Assembly (NCBI RefSeq): GCF_004798865.1
Contig: NW_025335856.1
Span: 9,656,636-9,720,635 of the forward strand
Reading direction: 5' to 3'
Length of the DNA: 64,000 nt
From: Varanus komodoensis
Taxonomy: Eukaryota > Chordata > Lepidosauria > Squamata > Varanidae
Positions within the stretch are counted from its first letter, which is position 1; each line of letters starts with the position of its first letter. This document shows, one piece after another, positions 23,703-37,179 of the stretch. Below the pieces are notes generated by a model, which saw only the letters and a list, made by a program, of their open reading frames with translations, was not told where the DNA came from and did no database searches. The translations under genes were made by a program, and so were the position numbers.

Positions 23703-26700
23703 ACATTCCAGCTTCAAATTTACTTGGTATCCCTGCAAACTAGCCAGAAAGTAATTCCCAGAGCTTTGTTCACCTGGGATCAAAGCTCAGCTGTTTCTTC
23801 CACAAATAAACAGATGGCAGAGCTAAACCAGATGGATGCAGCACCTCCCAGGGGCTTCTGCAAGTGTCTGGATTTCTACCTGTGAACCTCTTCTCTCTCC
23901 CATTCCCCACTCTGCCATCAGCAGTCAGCATCTTCCTGTACTGCTCAGGACTGGTCTGAGAGGTAACAAGAATGGCATGCTAGCACTGCTCATCTTTTGC
24001 TATGGCTGCATTTTCCTGGTGACTTAAGGTTCAGAAGAAGGGCATGGTTCTGTGAAAAGGCAAGTGCAAGCAACTTGCATTCCAAAGAGCTTTTTGAAGG
24101 AGGCGTGTTCTTCATATCTTTAGCAGAAGTGCTTTGGAAAGCAACAATGCAAGGAATTGATTTGGGGGTGGGGTCGGGGGTTGTTGTTGCTGTTGGTTAG
24201 TGTGGTATTATTTTTGTTTGCTCTCTCTCTTGGTTTTTCCTTCCCTGATCTTGAAAAGGCAGAATAAATCAAGAGGAGAAGGAGAAAGTGGAATTGCCAG
24301 TTTCTTTGGCATTAGAAAACAAAACATAACAAATATGATTAAGAAGAAATGTAGAACTTTCTCGGTGAAGCACTAGCAAAGTAAGCCTTACTTCCCCTCC
24401 TCTTTTCCAAGGAGAAACACATTCAAAAACACTGAAAATTAGCTCTTAAGGTGAGGGTAACAAGGTTCACAGACCATCATGCACAACAGTGAGATGTGCA
24501 CCTAGGTATTTCTATGCACCATACAGATGATGCTTGTCTGCTTTGGGGAGTGACGCTCCCACCAATTGGGTCAGGTGAGGCCCTCCAAGGATCCCCACTG
24601 CCATCTTTCCTGCTTCCATGCACATGTGTATTGTGAGACAATCAGGAGCAGGATTCTTCAGTCCTGACTGATTTCTTGGGAGTTCAAATGACCACACTGT
24701 TATTTCACTTCCCACAGAACCCTTTGGCCCTTCTCAAGCTGGTGCCTTCCAGTTGTGTCAGATCACAACAGTGAAGGGCTTTCTGGGAGATCTATCTTGG
24801 GTGAGATAGAAGATAGCAGAGCAGTTACAAGCCTACGGTTGTAAATGTGGACTGCAGCCAGTAGAAGTGTATGCAGGCAATGCATGTACTGGAATATAGC
24901 TGAAATAACTCACTGGTATAGCTCAGACCCAGCCGTAGTTGTGCTGGAGGGTAATCACAGCTGGGTGTCTGTGAGCATCTGGTAAGGAGGGAATAATGCT
25001 ACCCTTGCAACACTGGCATAAGCTGTTGCCTTCTGCCATTTTTATTCAACAAAGTTGGGCTGTCTTTAATCCCATTCCTTGTTGTGAGCCCTTTTCTTTC
25101 ACTGCAATGTAAAGTAATGAGTATGAATGGTTTTCTCTAATTCACACCTTGCCACCAGGATGGCAGGGCTCTGTGTCTTTAACCAACTACATGGATGGCA
25201 GAAATGGAATCTTTTCCTAATGCAAAGTTGGCTAGAAACCTTCCATTCCCTGTAAGGCATCGCTGGCATCACATCCTGTCATCCACAAATGGCAGACCTG
25301 CTTCATGCTTTCAGAGCATACTCTCTTGCAAAAGTATTATAAATCTACAGCTGATGCTGGCACATGACAGTGTGTTTTATGACCTGGAAACTGTTTTTCT
25401 TAATGCAGACATTTCTCCTTTCTCTTGCATGCCTTACTTTCCTTGGTTAATATTTAAATTTGCCAGACAAGAGGCACACTACTCTGGCTGGCATTGGGCA
25501 ACAGCAGCAAACACTTCTTAAAAACAGAGGCATCATACATTTAAGTGGGAGCATCACTCTTTTTATCAGCAGTTTCCTGACCCCTTTTAAGTAATGCTGA
25601 CTTTGCACTAAGCTGCTAGGTCAGCTCTAGACTTGCTGAAGCCCTTAACTAAGTGGCCTCCAATCCTCAGACCCTTGTTTCTTGCAGTTTTCTGTCCCAC
25701 ATCAGAATATCTTGCAGCTCAAACCTATCTTTTCCCCAGGAACAATCACTTTCTCAAGCTGCTGTTGACCCCTTAACAAATAAACAGAAGAAACCTCAGC
25801 ACTTCTGCATAATCACAGAAAATTAAGTAGTATTAGCATGATGGCTCCCAAATGGCAGAATCATGATGGCTGGATAGTTAGGTGTATCCAAGAGCAGAGT
25901 GGCCTTGTACAAAGAAAGCTTACTAACTCTGCCTTTCAGTTTAGAGGCAATGAATGGAAGCTAGAGAGGCAATTTGGTTTACAGGAATTTCCAAGTCAGC
26001 TTCATTTAATGATTCCTTTTATAATGATTCCTTTTATTTAATGACTCCCTTTATAGAAGGCTAACATGGTTTAACTACTTGCACCCTCTACAGCTGGCTG
26101 GAGAAAGCACATGTTGCGGGGAGGAGGAGGAGACAACTTTAATTCACACTACAGGACAGGGCACCAAGGAGGTAAGTTTGATGTTCTCTATCATCCCCTA
26201 GTGCCTGGAAACATTCAGAGTTGCCCCTGTTATCTAAACCCCGTAAAGATGGGTGTTATAATGGGAGGCGCACTGTAAAACATTTAAATTTGAGATGTTC
26301 CGTTTATTGGCTTCCGACGTCAAAATAGGCTAAGCTTTGCAGGAGCCTTTCCCTAGAAACTGAATGAAATGGACTAGGAAATTTGGTAGCTTCTTCCTAC
26401 GTCGATGGTTGCAACTTTTCCAGCCTTACTCCAATCTGTCTCTCTGGATCCTGATGGTACCGTGCTGCGGCCTATGCTAGTGGAGAATTTTAGGATCACT
26501 TGCACAGAAACCGATAGTTGTCTGGGACATTAATGGAGCTGCAGCTTGAATGGGCTAGCAGCCTATGCTGAAGGAGCCTGTCATCCACAAATCCACCGTT
26601 CTTATCTGCTGAAGGAGTAGCTTGCAGTGCAGGGCAATAATGGTCAGACCATATGCTGACAAGCATCCGCTCTGCTAGCAATTGTGCACTGCAGCCTGCC

Positions 26701-28004
26701 TGACTTATTCCACAATCAATCATGTTTAAACAAGGAAAGAGAATGGCTATTGCCTAGCAATGAAGTATGCTTGAGGAGCTATTTCCATATGAGGTGTTCA
26801 GGCAATATTTTCCAGAGCTCTCTGCTCTGCCAAGGCACTGTCTTTTACAGCCAAAATATGTGATCCTGAAAGTTTGCTGTAGCATAGTCAGTTAGGGTGT
26901 GAGCCTCTGGACCTTGCCCTCACTTCCTGTAAGCCTCTGACCTTGGAGGTTTGCATTTGTCCCCTGCTTGTCAGTCTTCACTGCTGCTGCACCTCATGCC
27001 AAGTAGTTCATCTACCTGGGATCATCTGGATAACGTGTCTGTGGCAGGAAGCAAGGATACCAGTAGGGATCTGCAAAGCCCCAGCCTCCTCCCCTGCCCT
27101 CTCCACTCCCATGTTTTCCCTCTTAGGGCCAGCTGGACCTCAGGTGGGTTATGGCACTTGGTGCAGTGGTTTCTGTTCTGGCTGTGAGGTGCCCAGCATG
27201 GAGTCTTGGCCTTTGGAGTCCCAGCACCAAAATCTTGTACTGGAACATTGAATGATCCTATGACCTTGATACCCTGAGAAACTGAGTGATGTATCAGGAT
27301 GTTTCCATTTTGGTTCACACTTCTGAAATTACCTCATGTGCCCCTAGGCAAGAAAGTGTCCCTCTTTTCTTGAAGAATAGAGTGTTGTCGACCACCACAT
27401 CTGGATGGGATCAGGTTGGAAAAGGCATCTCTGGTTTCTCCATTCATGAGTGATCACCAAAGCTTCTGAGAATGATGGGTTAACCATCATAGCCTGGGTG
27501 CATTCCATGTGGCCAAGGTCTTCCCACATTACTCAGGGAACACATGACCCTACCGTGGTTGCTTCTATAGCCAGAGCAGAGTGAGAACACAGTCCAGTTG
27601 GGAGATGCTTGTAATCTTGTCTCGTATACCCAGGATTTTACTCAAGTGGTTCACCAGGGGGAAACGTCATCCTCCCCCACCCCTGCACCTCTTAACACAC
27701 TCCAGTCATACCAAAAGGTGGCCATATGAGCTGATGGAGGCCAACAACATCTGGAGGCCTGCAGATCCCCCAGCCTGGTTTACCGGATTCTCAGGCCGAA
27801 AAACAGCCTGCAGATGCCAGCATGGTCCAGCTGCCATGCTAAGATCTGCAGGGCATTTTCATATCTAAACATACATAGAATTTGTGACCCAGTGTGGACG
27901 GGTGGAGAGCCAAGGTTTTTATTTCATTTTAAAATCCAAATACATAGATAAATAAGTATTGATACCACATGGGTATCACTTGTTGACATCAGAACAGAGC
28001 CTTC
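23703..28004. other. Mostly unassigned stretch
   Basis: No exon recognised. Weak hAT-MITE-like remnants occur at about 24733-24775 (caagctggtgccttccagtt) and 27740-27790 (ccaacaacatctggaggcct). A triple 15-base tandem lies at 26008-26054. Confidence 0.4.
26008..26054 (+). repeat. Three tandem copies of a 15-base unit
   Basis: aatgattccttttat occurs at 26008-26022 and 26023-26037. After two bases a variant, aatgactccctttat, occupies 26040-26054. Confidence 0.9.
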
Positions 28005-28052
28005 AGCTCGGAGGCATGGTATATAAATGTAATAAATAATAAATAAGGGTTC
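28005..28052 (+). mobile_element. Short L2-like LINE tail
   Basis: cagctcggaggcatggtatataaatgtaataaataataaat has the usual tail grammar. It is too short to place further. Confidence 0.5.
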
Positions 28053-31000
28053 TTGGTCAAATTATGCTCCGAAAAAGTCTGCCCAGTACCTGCTGGGAGG
28101 GAGACAAACCTCTTAGGGTACCATCCTTAGGTAGAAAGAACTTGTAGAACTCCCAGCATTCCCAAGCCAAAATTGCTGACTTGGACATGCAGCGGGGATA
28201 TAGGACTATTTTCTACTGAAAGATGCACAAGATTGTACTCCTGGTGTTCCTTTATTATAATCTAGAACTGTGCTTAAAGGAGGGGCAGGTAATGCGCTTG
28301 CCTTTGAAATCCATCCTGCAATGAGAGGGTCTCAGATGGGCTGCTCGGAATGAGAATCTCATAAACGACTTACCCAGAATTACTTAGCAAATAATGCCAC
28401 CCGTGACCAGAGCAGAAAACTGTGCTCTTGTGGTACTTTCCTAATAACTGCCAACCTCTCACAGCCTCAATTACTGCTGAAATAAAGAGCCCCAAAGGAG
28501 TTGGGAGGTGAAAAACCTATCTTCAGTCCAAGGCAATAACCATCAGGGTGCTGGAGGGAACTCTCAAGAATTAATGAGATTTCCTGCACCAGGCCCCCTC
28601 CTCACAAAGAGCAGTCTGCCCAAGGAGAAAGGCTGTTCTTACTGCTTAATAGACATGCATCTGTTACTGCCAGGCTTCCTAGCCACTCTGACTCTAGCAT
28701 GGTTGTGGCTGTGCCTTTTCATTAATTGCTGTCCACTCACTTTCAGGGAAAGTATGAAGTCAGCCAAGTTCCCGTGAGGTCTCCGGCTCCTGACAAATGC
28801 TTCTAAAGCTCCCAGGTGGCTGAATGTGTGCAGTCACCTTACCAAACAGACAGTTTAAGGCAAAGCACTATATCCCATGAAGCCCTATCAGTGTAAAGTT
28901 AATGGAATTGGGTGTTTTGCATGGGAGAGCCCAGCTGAAGACAAGAGTCCAGATTTGCTAGTAAATATGTGCAGTAGAAGGAACCAGGAACATTTTAAAA
29001 ACAGAATATGGATGTACCTAGACTGTTTATGGGGATGCTATGTGTGAATGCATCCTGCCAGTATGAAAACGTTTCTGCAATCTACCCGTTTGTTTCTGGG
29101 TTCAAAGTTCTGGTTTTGATCTAAACCAGTCTTCCCCACTTTAGCTCCATCATATGTGTTGGAAGGCAACTCTCATCATCCCCAGGCAATAGACATTAGG
29201 GTTCTATCAAAAAACAAAGATGCTTGCACAAGCCTGATTTGGGGGGGTGGGAGGGAAGAGAGAATATGCTTTGGCTGTGGGGTGATATAAACATGAGATG
29301 CATTTTGTGTGTGAGTGTGTGCATGGGAAGTTGCTCCAGAGACATGTGAAAAAGGGACCTGTACATTTTAACAGTAACCAAAAACATCCTGAGTTCATCA
29401 GGCTCCAGGTATGGCCAGAACTCCATCCTGGTTCCTCGCTTCGAGAGGGCAGCAGCAGGAGAGGAAGTCCATGTGAGTGGATGAAGAAACAGCTCATCCG
29501 GGGGGTCAGGTGCAATACAGATAATCAGGGTCTTCATACCTTAGTTTCAGCAAGTGCCTTGGACAGCAGTGTGGTGGGCCAGGTGGCCTCCCAGGGATTT
29601 GGGGCTCCAAGCCCACGGGCCACCTGCTGACAGCAGTTCTGCTGTTCCTTGGTAGCTGCATACAAAGAGGCCCTACAAGTAGGCGCTTCTCTTGCATCCA
29701 CTTAATTCTGAGCAGCGCTTTACCAAAAAATCAGTGCATCAACTCTTCTCATCTAGAGACCTTCCATCATTCTCAGCTATTTGGCACTGAGTGCTTTGTT
29801 TTAATTCATTACCTGTCTATATTACCCAGTACTCATTTGGGTAGACCCTTCACCAGAATTAATAGCACGCAATGAATTGGCAAGGCAATAAAAGCAGGGG
29901 CATGTTCTGCTTTTTCACTCACCTCTTTTAGCCTTTTTCAAAAACAGAACATACTGTATGTTTTAAAAAGTAATAGAAGTAATAAAAGGGTATCAATGAA
30001 TCAAACAGTATAACTGCAGGCCCTTTATTCTATATTCTAAGTCTTTCTTAAGCTTCAAAATTTAGAGGCAAGCAGTACCTCTAAAAAGCAGGCAGATGTC
30101 CTAGAATAAACTTTTTTCCAGCTTCCTTACCCCTTTTCCAACCCTTCTGCCCCTGGGACTGTCATGCCCACGGGGCTCCAAGCAGCCAGTGTTCGCTCTG
30201 TGCTCTGAGTGAGAAGATTCCCAGTATGATTTCATTTCATTGCTCCAAATTCGTCAGGCAGCAGTAAAGAAAAACATGTCATCTTGCTTTCTCCAACTAT
30301 GCAAGCAGTCCTGTTTGGAGAACATAGTGTGTGTGGGGGGCGGGGGGGGGGGGGGGCAAATGCCAAATCCCAGTGCTTAGCTCAACATGGCAGTCATTTC
30401 ATTTCCATATAAGCAAATATCCTCTGGTATGAACTTAATCACCCTCTATATTGAACAGAATCCATATGGGCCGCATCAAAGTTAGTCCTTAAAGTGAGGA
30501 TGGTTACATGTAACCTATTCGAGGGCTCAGCTTGCCACCTACGGTCATGATGCCATAGTGGCTTCCTTATGAACCAGGCACTGCCATGTATAAGACTGGG
30601 GAGCTGAGGGATGCTCCTATGAGCTCATTAGATTGAACTCTTTCAAAAGCTTCTGTGTTGGACTGCGGCCCAGGTCTAAGATATTGGTGAATGAGCAATT
30701 GCGAAGCAAAGCTTTATCCGTGTCTTTCTGGTATGCATTAAATACATCACCATAAATTATTTCAGTGCATCATTTGATTAAATTCTCATGTTCGACCTTG
30801 TATCATCTGGCTTTGTCTTGTAATTGTGGGAGAAAATATGTGCTGAACTTTGCATTTTATTCATGAACTCTGTTCTGGTTCCATTCAAGTTCTATTCATA
30901 GACAGTAGAAAGAGTGATAAGCCTTTACATTTGGTGGGTTAGGCCAGGCCATGGGAAGATAAAGAGATTAAGGAACCAGTTGTATCTGGCAGTAAAGAAG

Positions 31001-31837
31001 CTGAACGTGGATCTTTTTGAAATAAAATAGAATTTTTAATGAAAGGGAAGTACAGTGTCTAAATTTAGATGCTCTACTAATGCTTTTAAAAACTCTAAGT
31101 GCATCTGTAGCCAGAGGGTGTCTGAAATTTTATTCTCAGTGTTTGTTCTCCCCAAGCCAAATGTGGATCCCATTGAAGTCCATGGCAAAATGCCTGAGAA
31201 CTTCAAAAGGAATGGTATTTTGGCTTGGTGTCTCAATCACGCCCACCCTCAACCCATCCCTTCATTGCCCATTCAGGAGAATGAGACATGCGTATAGCCA
31301 AACTACAGCAGGCTGCAAGGGCAGAAATACCGGCTTGCAGATTTCAGGGAGTTGGAAGATTTTTTTCCATTCTAAATTGGCATAGAAATGCATGCTGAGA
31401 TGCCTAGACAGATGGGAAAGGCAGGAGTTGTTTGCCATGCAAATCCATTTGAATGGCAATAAGAATATTAAGATTAATGGTAGCAGTACTAAAATCATGA
31501 TTTCTCTACTGCTCCACAGTTGAAGTAGTAGCCTTTTCAACAAGTATTTTACCTGTCCACTTGAAATAAGGGCTGAAAACATTCATTGGCTTATAAATGG
31601 ATTTCTCAAGTAATGCAGGCATGAAGAGGCAGGCACCTGATTCCCGTGGCATGTATGGGTTGCTGATTGACCAGAAAAAGAAAATGTTTTTGTCTAGACA
31701 GCAGGACAGCTAACAATCCATATAAAGGTCAATAGAACACATGGACACAATTTAAGTCATAGCCCTAAATATAAAACTTAATACAATGAAACCTTCACCA
31801 CCATAATAAAAAGCAGACAAAAGAGTTGCCTGCAGTC
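28053..31837. other. Mostly unassigned stretch
   Basis: No exon recognised. A half hAT MITE lies at 29126-29185 (cagtcttccccactttagct, then tctcatcatcccc). A GT/G-run tract lies at 30327-30357. Confidence 0.4.
30327..30357 (+). repeat. GT repeat grading into a long G-run
   Basis: gtgtgtgtgg grades into a six-G run, one C and a run of about 15 G. Runs this long can fold as G-quadruplexes and are also prone to base-calling length errors. Confidence 0.9.
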
Positions 31838-32042
31838 CGAGCATTTGTACAAATAAATAAATAACTTGTAGCATCTGAATGACGAGTGTGGCAGGCATTT
31901 CTACTGGAATGGAGATCCACAGATAGAATGCCACCACTGAGAAGACTCTGCTGTGTGCAGTAGCTCCACATGCTCCATCCTTCAAGGGCACCACAAGTGA
32001 GGCCTCCTTAATCAGTCTGATATCCTGGATTTCCAGCAAAAG
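31838..32042 (-). mobile_element. L2-like LINE, ORF C-terminus (antisense)
   Basis: The minus-strand frame reads RVFSVVAFYLWISIPVEMPA then TLVIQM, aligning with the L2 ending 'FSVVAP.LWNSLP.E.R.A.TL..FR'. It runs into an AAAT tail on the low-coordinate side. Confidence 0.7.
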
Positions 32043-32114
32043 TGTAGACTATCCATGACCAAGGGGTCATGTTTAGATGTACCACATGTGCTGACTGATT
32101 TGCATGTATACACA

Positions 32115-32688
32115 GAAGTGTGGCTTCTAGATCAAGAGAGGTGTTACTACCACTGTACACGACTCTGGTGTGCCCACAACTGGAGTATTGTGTTCAGTTT
32201 TGGGCCCCTCATTACAGAAAGGATATAGCCAGGTTGGAGTCAGTGCAGCGTAGGGCCACAAGGTTGGTGGCCCGTTTGCAGGGGATGGGGTATGAGGCGA
32301 GACTGAGGGAACTGGGTCTCTTCAGCCTGGAGAAGAGGAGACTCAGAGGGGATCTGTTGGCGACATATCAGTTGGTGAGAGGGTGTCACATGGAGGTGGG
32401 TAGAGACCTGTTTTCCCCTGCAGAGGAAGGCAGGACGCGCTTCAACCGAGCAAAGCTCGGGGAGCCAAGGTTTCGTTTGGATGCCAGGAAGCACTTCCTG
32501 ACTGTCAGGACCCCAAGGGTGTGGAATGGGCTTCCACAAGAGGTGGGTGAGGCCCCGTCGGTGCAGGTGTTCAAGGATAGGCTGGACGTCCACATGGTGG
32601 GCATGTCGTGAGTGGAACCGGCTGGAGCTGGGGGTCAGACTAGATGGTCCGGGTGACCCTTTCTGCTCGCTCTGTTTCTATGTTTCTA
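32115..32688 (+). mobile_element. CR1 LINE, ORF2 C-terminus and 3' end (young copy)
   Basis: An open frame of about 160 codons (32120-32611) reads SREVLLPLYTTLVCPQLEYC, RLESVQRRATRLVARLQGMG, LRELGLFSLEKRRLRGDLLA and TPRVWNGLPQEVGEAP. This is the CR1 reverse-transcriptase C-terminus with no interruption. The 3' UTR follows directly (cagactagatggtccgggtg) and ends tctgtttctatgtttcta. The intact frame suggests recent insertion. Only this 5'-truncated part is present, so the copy cannot move on its own. Confidence 0.95.
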
Positions 32689-34937
32689 CAGCAGATTTAT
32701 GACCTAGGCATAAGTGCATTGTGGCATAAACAAACACACATATATAGAGAGAAAGCCAACATAAGTCAAAGCTTCTCCCATGCACCATGCCTAAATGAGA
32801 AGTTGGATTATTTAAATGTTTTGTCACCTGGAGCACACATAATTCACAGTACGAGTTAAATGACTTGAGATTCCTACATAAGCAAAACATAAGTTCCACT
32901 TTCCCCCATCCAACCAGGCTCCATTGCTGAGTGATGCTTCACTCATCAACTTCAGGAGGCTGTCTGCCTTCTGCTACCAAAAGGTGGCAAGGGAAGCAAG
33001 AGAATACATGCTTGCATTTAGGTTACCAACTTGCTTGCTGTCTAGGGAAAAACTATGAGGGAGGTGAAGGAGGCAGAGACAGAAATGAACTCACTCACCT
33101 CTCAACCGCTGTCAGAAGGATATTAAGAAACTGCCAGGGAAAACCTTTGCTAGTTTATTTCTGGCCCCCTCTTGGTCTGGAAATCCAGCAGAAAACCCAC
33201 AAATGCAACAGTGTCCTTGGAGAGAACATTGGTGTACATTTTGCTCATATTTCTAGGTGGCTTAGCATCCCAAATGAATTAATTAAGTTTGTTTCAGTGA
33301 AGGCCTTCCCAAAATCTGGGGGCCAGGGTACAGAGTGGGAAAATATAGAACAACTACTGGGGGATGCAAGCGGTAGCATATATTGAAAGAATAACTTGTA
33401 AGTTTATCAGAAAACAAATGGGCAGAGGACAAAAGGGTGGCAGCAATGGCAAAAAGAACTGCCAAGTATTTCATACCCTGGACTAGTAAGGTGAGGACTG
33501 TTTTCTGTTTCAAATGAGAGGTAACAGACACTCATAATACAAACAAAGCTGTGTAGCTCAGCAACATCAGAACGACGTCTGCTGCATGAAGATGTGTCGG
33601 TATATGCAGGGAAAGGCTTCATTAGCACGGTGGCAATAAAAGTGGGGGAGAATATGGGTGAGGGAGTGTCTTGTGGCTTCACAGAAGCACTTGGCAAAGG
33701 GGGGCGGGCGAGAATCTTCTGTCCAAATTTCAGGGTTGTTACAGGTTTCTGAACAAGAAGCCTGACTGAGGCTGGGCTGAAGACATGTCAGCACAAAGGA
33801 AACAATAGTTTGGCTCTGACTGATGAAAAGAAAGCTCAGAGGGATTCCTTTTATCTGACTGTGTTAAGGCCCAGTGACAGTACGCAACCAGGGCTGTGTA
33901 GCAGAGGAAAACAACAAAACAGAAGCATTACAGAGTTGCTCAGGTGGCTTCTAAAACTGCTGAATTGACCAGTAGGTGGGACTGCTTCAGGACTGGGCTG
34001 TAGTCCACATGCAGAGTCTGGACTGGTCTATTTATAGATACCTTCAAGGGTCGGTTGACTGAGCAGTGACTTGGCACTCAGGCAAACTTGTTGTATTTCC
34101 GTAATTTCATGGGAGAAACTCTCCTTAATTGATTAAGTGGAGGAAGCATATATACAATTGCTGTTGCCCTTCTGCAGGTCATTCCTGGCAGCTTGCCCTG
34201 TCCACGGCTATAATCTTTCTTTCAGAACAGAATGGATTCTTGAGCTGATGTTTCAGGGAAATGTAAATGAGAGTAGAAAGTGCTGTTGCACATAGACTGA
34301 GAACCAGCATTTCCAAGTTCCTCTCTAAGAAGAAGCAGGCCATGGGAAAGCCTGAGACCTTGGAGAGTTCCTGACAGGCATAGACCAGGAGTGGCTTCAT
34401 GAAACATGAAGAAGCAGCCACGGTGGGTGGGTGGTTTGCTCACTAACTCACGTGATTCTACCCTGATAAATACACACTCTGCACCTTGCCATGAATTGTT
34501 CCCCCACAGTCCTCTAAATTCTGCCTGGCATGTCTCCCAGGGATCTTTGCCGAACAACACCTTCCCAAAAGTCTTTGCATGGGCATTTGCTGTTTTTTGG
34601 CCGTTGGTCCATTGACTAAGCCTGCCATATTCTGTTTTGCCAGCTTTTACTAGCTGTAGTTAGGAATGCATTGGAACAATTTGAAGTTAATGTTCCCCTG
34701 CCCCCATTACTTTTATAGGTGCTTCCCTGCCCCTCCACCCAGCTATTCCTTTCTCTCTGTTTACTGTCTGTACTCCATAATTGTTAATCCTTTGCTATCT
34801 TCCTCCACTTGACGTAGCCCGCAGATTTTACTTCCAAGTGCACAGACACAACCTTGGCTTGCACTAACACTACTTTCTTTAGGACTACTCTCTTTCCTCT
34901 AATCTGTCCAGCATCAATGTGCCAGTCAGGGCTATGC
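32689..34937. other. Unassigned stretch
   Basis: Several open frames of 100-150 codons (32931-33386 plus, 34222-34560 minus) have no recognisable domain, start context or splice structure. No repeat was recognised. Confidence 0.4.
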
Positions 34938-34992
34938 AAATGGCCACATGGGCAAGCTGCCTGATATAGTGTTAGGCAGCTTCCTATGTAAA
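34938..34992 (+). repeat. 3' end of a tRNA-derived SINE
   Basis: tgcctgatatagtgttaggcagcttcctatg is the complement of cataggaagctgcctta..., the 3' end of the SINE seen antisense at 21.8 kb. Confidence 0.5.
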
Positions 34993-36084
34993 ATAGCTTT
35001 GGGACCAAAAGAAGTGTGTTTCTATTGCTTTATTCCCCTCCCTGCCTCTCTCTCTCTCCTTCATTTTCCAATTCTAGTCTTTGCCAGTCCTTCTGAAAGA
35101 ACAAATCTACTGGCTTTAATCCTAATGAGTGCCTTACTTGCTGTTTATAATGAATAAAATGTACAAAAATCCATGAAAAATTTGAACCTTCCTGGAAAAA
35201 TTTTCCTTCCTGCAATGGATACCCTCCAATTTTTCATTTTTTTTAAAGATCATTTGGATTTAATTTCTCACTGCATGAAGTGGCAGTGAAAGTGAAATAT
35301 CAAATTGACTTTGTGAAGGTGAGATGTATATTCTCTTGCTTGTTATCTCCAAGATGGCATAGTGATGGAAGTTCTCCAAATAAGAAAGGAACAACAAGCA
35401 ACACAACTAGCCAATGCACTTAGGTTCACTCTGGTGATAGTACCAAGTTGCTAAAAATGTTTATTAAGTAGCTAAATATCTATATTCCACCTCCAGGTAG
35501 ATGTCGGGAGGCCATAGGAATTTGCTGGACGTGTAGAATTGACTTTAAAACCCAGAGGCACAGCTTGGTAATTTTAGTACTGAGGTTTAATGGATGTATC
35601 CCTCCCACCACCTATTATGGTCAGGTATATTCTTTCAGTTGTGAAGTACAAAACTAAAAGTTCTCTGCCTTTTCCTCTCCCACTGCCATTATATACTCCT
35701 ACTTTCCTGATATATTACAAAACTGTTGGCCAATCCTGACTCAACAATTCAACTCTGTACAGGTGCAATTATTTATTAGCGACATCAAAGCACTGCCCTG
35801 ACTACTAGAATACAATAGAGTTTGGTGATTCCTGAGTGGTCACGGAGTGAGTGCTTTGGTTGCAAGGTCCTGGGTCTGGTCTCAAGGCCCAGCTCTACCT
35901 GCACCACTGGTGGGGGAACTATAGATGGAAGTAGGACAGACTAGAGCATGGAGGGGAGAAGAGAGAGCCCTACCAAGAAGAGCAGCTTCTGCTAATCACC
36001 CCCAACGCTCTTTCATTGGCCACATCTAGCTCTGACTCTCCCTGCAAAGGAGGCTAGGTTGCTTTTTTGCCCTTGGTCTTTCAA
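34993..36084. other. Unassigned stretch
   Basis: A weak tRNA-like stretch at 35845-35890 (ggttgcaaggtcctgggtct) may be another degraded SINE head. Otherwise nothing was recognised. Confidence 0.35.
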
Positions 36085-36317
36085 TGGCAGAATATTTTTA
36101 TTCAGGAGGGCCTTGGGCATTTAAGCTTGTCTGCTGCTAAAGGAGTTTTAACTGCTTTGTGCTGTTCATTTATTTTATGGTTGAGCTTCCAACTGTGCTT
36201 TAAATCAATTGATTTATGTTACATTTTAGTTGAGATTTTGCTTTTTATACTGTAATGTATTTGTCATAGCTACCTTGTAGGAAAGGTGGAATATAAATTT
36301 AATAAAAAGATAAAAAG
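36085..36317 (+). mobile_element. L2-like LINE 3' end
   Basis: A T-rich 3' UTR ends tagctaccttgtaggaaagg then tggaatataaatttaataaa, the usual L2 ending in degraded form. Confidence 0.55.
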
Positions 36318-37088
36318 TTTATAGTTTTGTTGAATAGGGATGGTGATTTTTTCCAGGAACCAGACCATGGTGACTGTAAGTGTTAAACAGATATAGCTAG
36401 GGAGTATGGGAATGTGCGAAGAAATAGCATTTGGCTACCAACAACAACTTTCGAAAACGGCTAAAGGAGGCTCATGTGTTAACAGGTTCTCTGTTTCCTC
36501 TCTATTTCACCCTTTCTTATCAAGCCATGGGGCTTCCTAAATTGGGAAGTACTTCACAGCCATTGTGGAAGCTGTGAAGAGGTATTAAGGGTGAATTAGG
36601 TGTGAACAAGAGTGCACATGTGATACCGCTCACAAGTGCTAATCCCTGGCTTAGTAAAAATAGAAGGTGAGTGAGAACCAAGAAGGCAGATCCAAAATGC
36701 AAAGCCAAGAACTACTGTGAGACTCTTGGTTAGGTTTCTTGACAGCTTTAAGGGAAGACGGAGCAGGTCAGGGCATGGTTAAACTATGGAATGGCTAGCC
36801 ACCTTAGAAGGGAATGATAGAAGTTCAAGGAAGATATTCACATCTATTTGTCATGATGATTTTTTCTACCTCTAGGATTAGAGGTAACATGCCTCCAAAT
36901 ACCAATAGCAGGGGACCACAGTGAGAGAAGTCTTAAGCATCAATTTTAATTTGGCCAAAATAATCTGCCCAAAGCAACTTACAATTAAAACTTAAGACAA
37001 TTTAAAAACATTTAAAGACAATGCACACCCAAAGCACAAATAAAAGAAGGGGAGAATCTTAGAAGTGAATGCTAAGGTAATACGTTTA
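36318..37088. other. Unassigned stretch
   Basis: Part of 36940-37035 (caaagcaacttacaattaaa) resembles complements of LINE tails, but without clear ends. Confidence 0.35.
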
Positions 37089-37179
37089 CAGTGTAATCCT
37101 ATGCATGTCTACTAGAAGTAGGTCCCATGGAGTTCAAAGAGACTTACTCACAGGTAATGTGCACAGGATTGCAGCCTTA
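37089..37179. repeat. Short inverted-repeat element ('aatcctatgcatgtctac...agaagta')
   Basis: It begins cagtgtaatcctatgcatgt and ends atgtgcacaggattgcagcc, so its ends are complementary (CAATCCTATGCA-like). The body is actagaagtaggtcccatgg then agttcaaagagacttactca. Related partial copies lie at 5108-5185, 44010-44070, 46745-46868 and 60185-60240. Confidence 0.65.

Noticed and set aside
23430-23885. 151-codon plus-strand open frame containing poly-serine
   Set aside because: The serine run is simply the translated ATC microsatellite; no conserved residues around it.
32240-32593. Minus-strand frame of 117 codons
   Set aside because: Shadow of the CR1 open frame on the plus strand.
32931-33386. 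151-codon plus-strand open frame
   Set aside because: Composition is unremarkable and I recognise no domain; most likely a chance frame.
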